Below the pieces are notes generated by a model, which did not search any database, had not been told where the DNA came from, and worked only from the letters and a program-made list of their open reading frames with translations. From positions 1-64,000 of the IMG/VR virus record IMGVR_UViG_3300025000_000092: a DNA stretch of 64,000 nt. One strand, written 5' to 3'. Origin of the DNA: a virus. The translations under genes were made by a program, and so were the position numbers. Below are positions 63,589 to 64,000 of the stretch, piece by piece; position 1 is the first letter of the stretch, and every line of letters begins with the position of its first letter.

Positions 63589-64000
63589 ATGGAGCAGGTA
63601 TTCGAGTACGGCGCGACTGGGCAGAAGGCAGGCACGCTGGTCCGCGTGCGCACCGGGGACCGGCCGGCGAAGCTGTCGCCGAACGGGGTGGCGCTGCACG
63701 GCGGGGCCTACCCCCGCGGCTTCGTCCGGGACTCCGAGGGCAACCCCCGCATCATGGGTCCCCTGACCCGCGACATGGCGGAGCGCCTGATCGGCACCGA
63801 GGACAAGTTCGGCGGGTTCACGGCGGACCTGCAGGCGACCCTGGCGGCCGGACACTTCTTCAAGAAGGCGGACGGCGGCGGGCAGCTCTACGCGATCCGC
63901 GTCACCGACGGCAACGAGCGGGTGGCGGTCGCGTACCTCTTCGACCGCGACGTGGACACGTCCTACGCCGCGGGCCGGGTGGCCGCGAAGGTGGCCGCTC
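63589..64000 (+). CDS. tail-sheath-like protein, start only
   Basis: Starts at ATG 63589 (CAGGAGG upstream) and is open to the edge of the window, 137 codons seen. FVRDSEGNPRIMGPLTRDMA, EDKFGGFTADLQATLAAGHF, and GGGQLYAIRVTDGNERVAV resemble the N-terminal domain of contractile-tail sheath proteins, where a strand with LYAVRV precedes a variable region. If right, the phage is a myovirus. Assignment depends on the missing C-terminus. Confidence 0.5.
   Translation, partial: MEQVFEYGATGQKAGTLVRVRTGDRPAKLSPNGVALHGGAYPRGFVRDSEGNPRIMGPLTRDMAERLIGTEDKFGGFTADLQATLAAGHFFKKADGGGQLYAIRVTDGNERVAVAYLFDRDVDTSYAAGRVAAKVAA

Noticed and set aside
1-64000. Insertion sequences or transposases
   Set aside because: I found no transposase motifs or terminal inverted repeats with target duplications; the repeats seen are short and local.

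Overview
The window is a high-GC, densely packed bacteriophage genome segment. It is a temperate, tailed phage, probably a myovirus because a sheath-like gene runs off the right end. Start sites mostly have strong GGAGG-type ribosome binding sites and neighbouring genes overlap by ATGA or GTGA, so the host should be a high-GC bacterium with conventional Shine-Dalgarno initiation. A short match to the 3' end of a tRNA-Pro gene beside the integrase fits a proteobacterial-type host, but the host cannot be fixed from this sequence.

Layout. (A) 0.1-1.3 kb: two plus-strand genes, one a fragment of a phage primase-helicase C-terminus, beside a Bro-N-like remnant. (B) 7.07-1.35 kb, minus strand: an operon of mostly unknown genes with a PLD-type nuclease and an orphan P27-like small terminase, read from a TTGACT-N16-TAGAAT promoter at 7.13-7.16 kb. 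(C) 7.34-8.6 kb: attP candidate and tyrosine integrase. (D) 30.9-8.7 kb, minus strand: the early leftward operon with a pentapeptide-repeat protein, SbcCD, an SF2 helicase, an HD hydrolase, C5 and N6 DNA methyltransferases, ASCH-domain proteins, a MazG-like protein and many small cysteine-rich proteins. (E) 31.0-32.0 kb: immunity region with a CI-type S24 repressor facing a Cro-like regulator. (F) 32.9-45.1 kb, plus strand: CII-like regulator, primase-helicase, RuvC-like resolvase, an RtcB RNA ligase and an HTH-ParB-methyltransferase. (G) 45.1-58.4 kb: small and large terminase, portal, ClpP-like protease, gpF-like protein, XkdF-like protease-scaffold, major capsid, fibre-like protein and connectors. 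(H) 58.4-64 kb: neck protein, endolysin, holin-like proteins, lipoprotein and the beginning of the tail genes.

How it fits together. A CI-like repressor probably acts on a TTGCGNAA motif found at the CI/Cro promoters, in the promoter of the leftward early operon, and again just upstream of the promoter on the far side of attP. That last site argues that region B belongs to the same phage and that the record is a circularly permuted phage genome rather than a prophage with host flanks. Lytic growth would then use leftward recombination and DNA modification genes and rightward replication and morphogenesis genes.

Most notable: a long second reading frame inside the C5 methyltransferase gene with five GW-x-TP repeats and its own ribosome binding site; the shared operator motif across attP; a phage RtcB ligase; an apparent HTH-ParB-methyltransferase fusion; a capsid-region fibre protein with an internal signal-peptide-like segment; and several apparent frame breaks.
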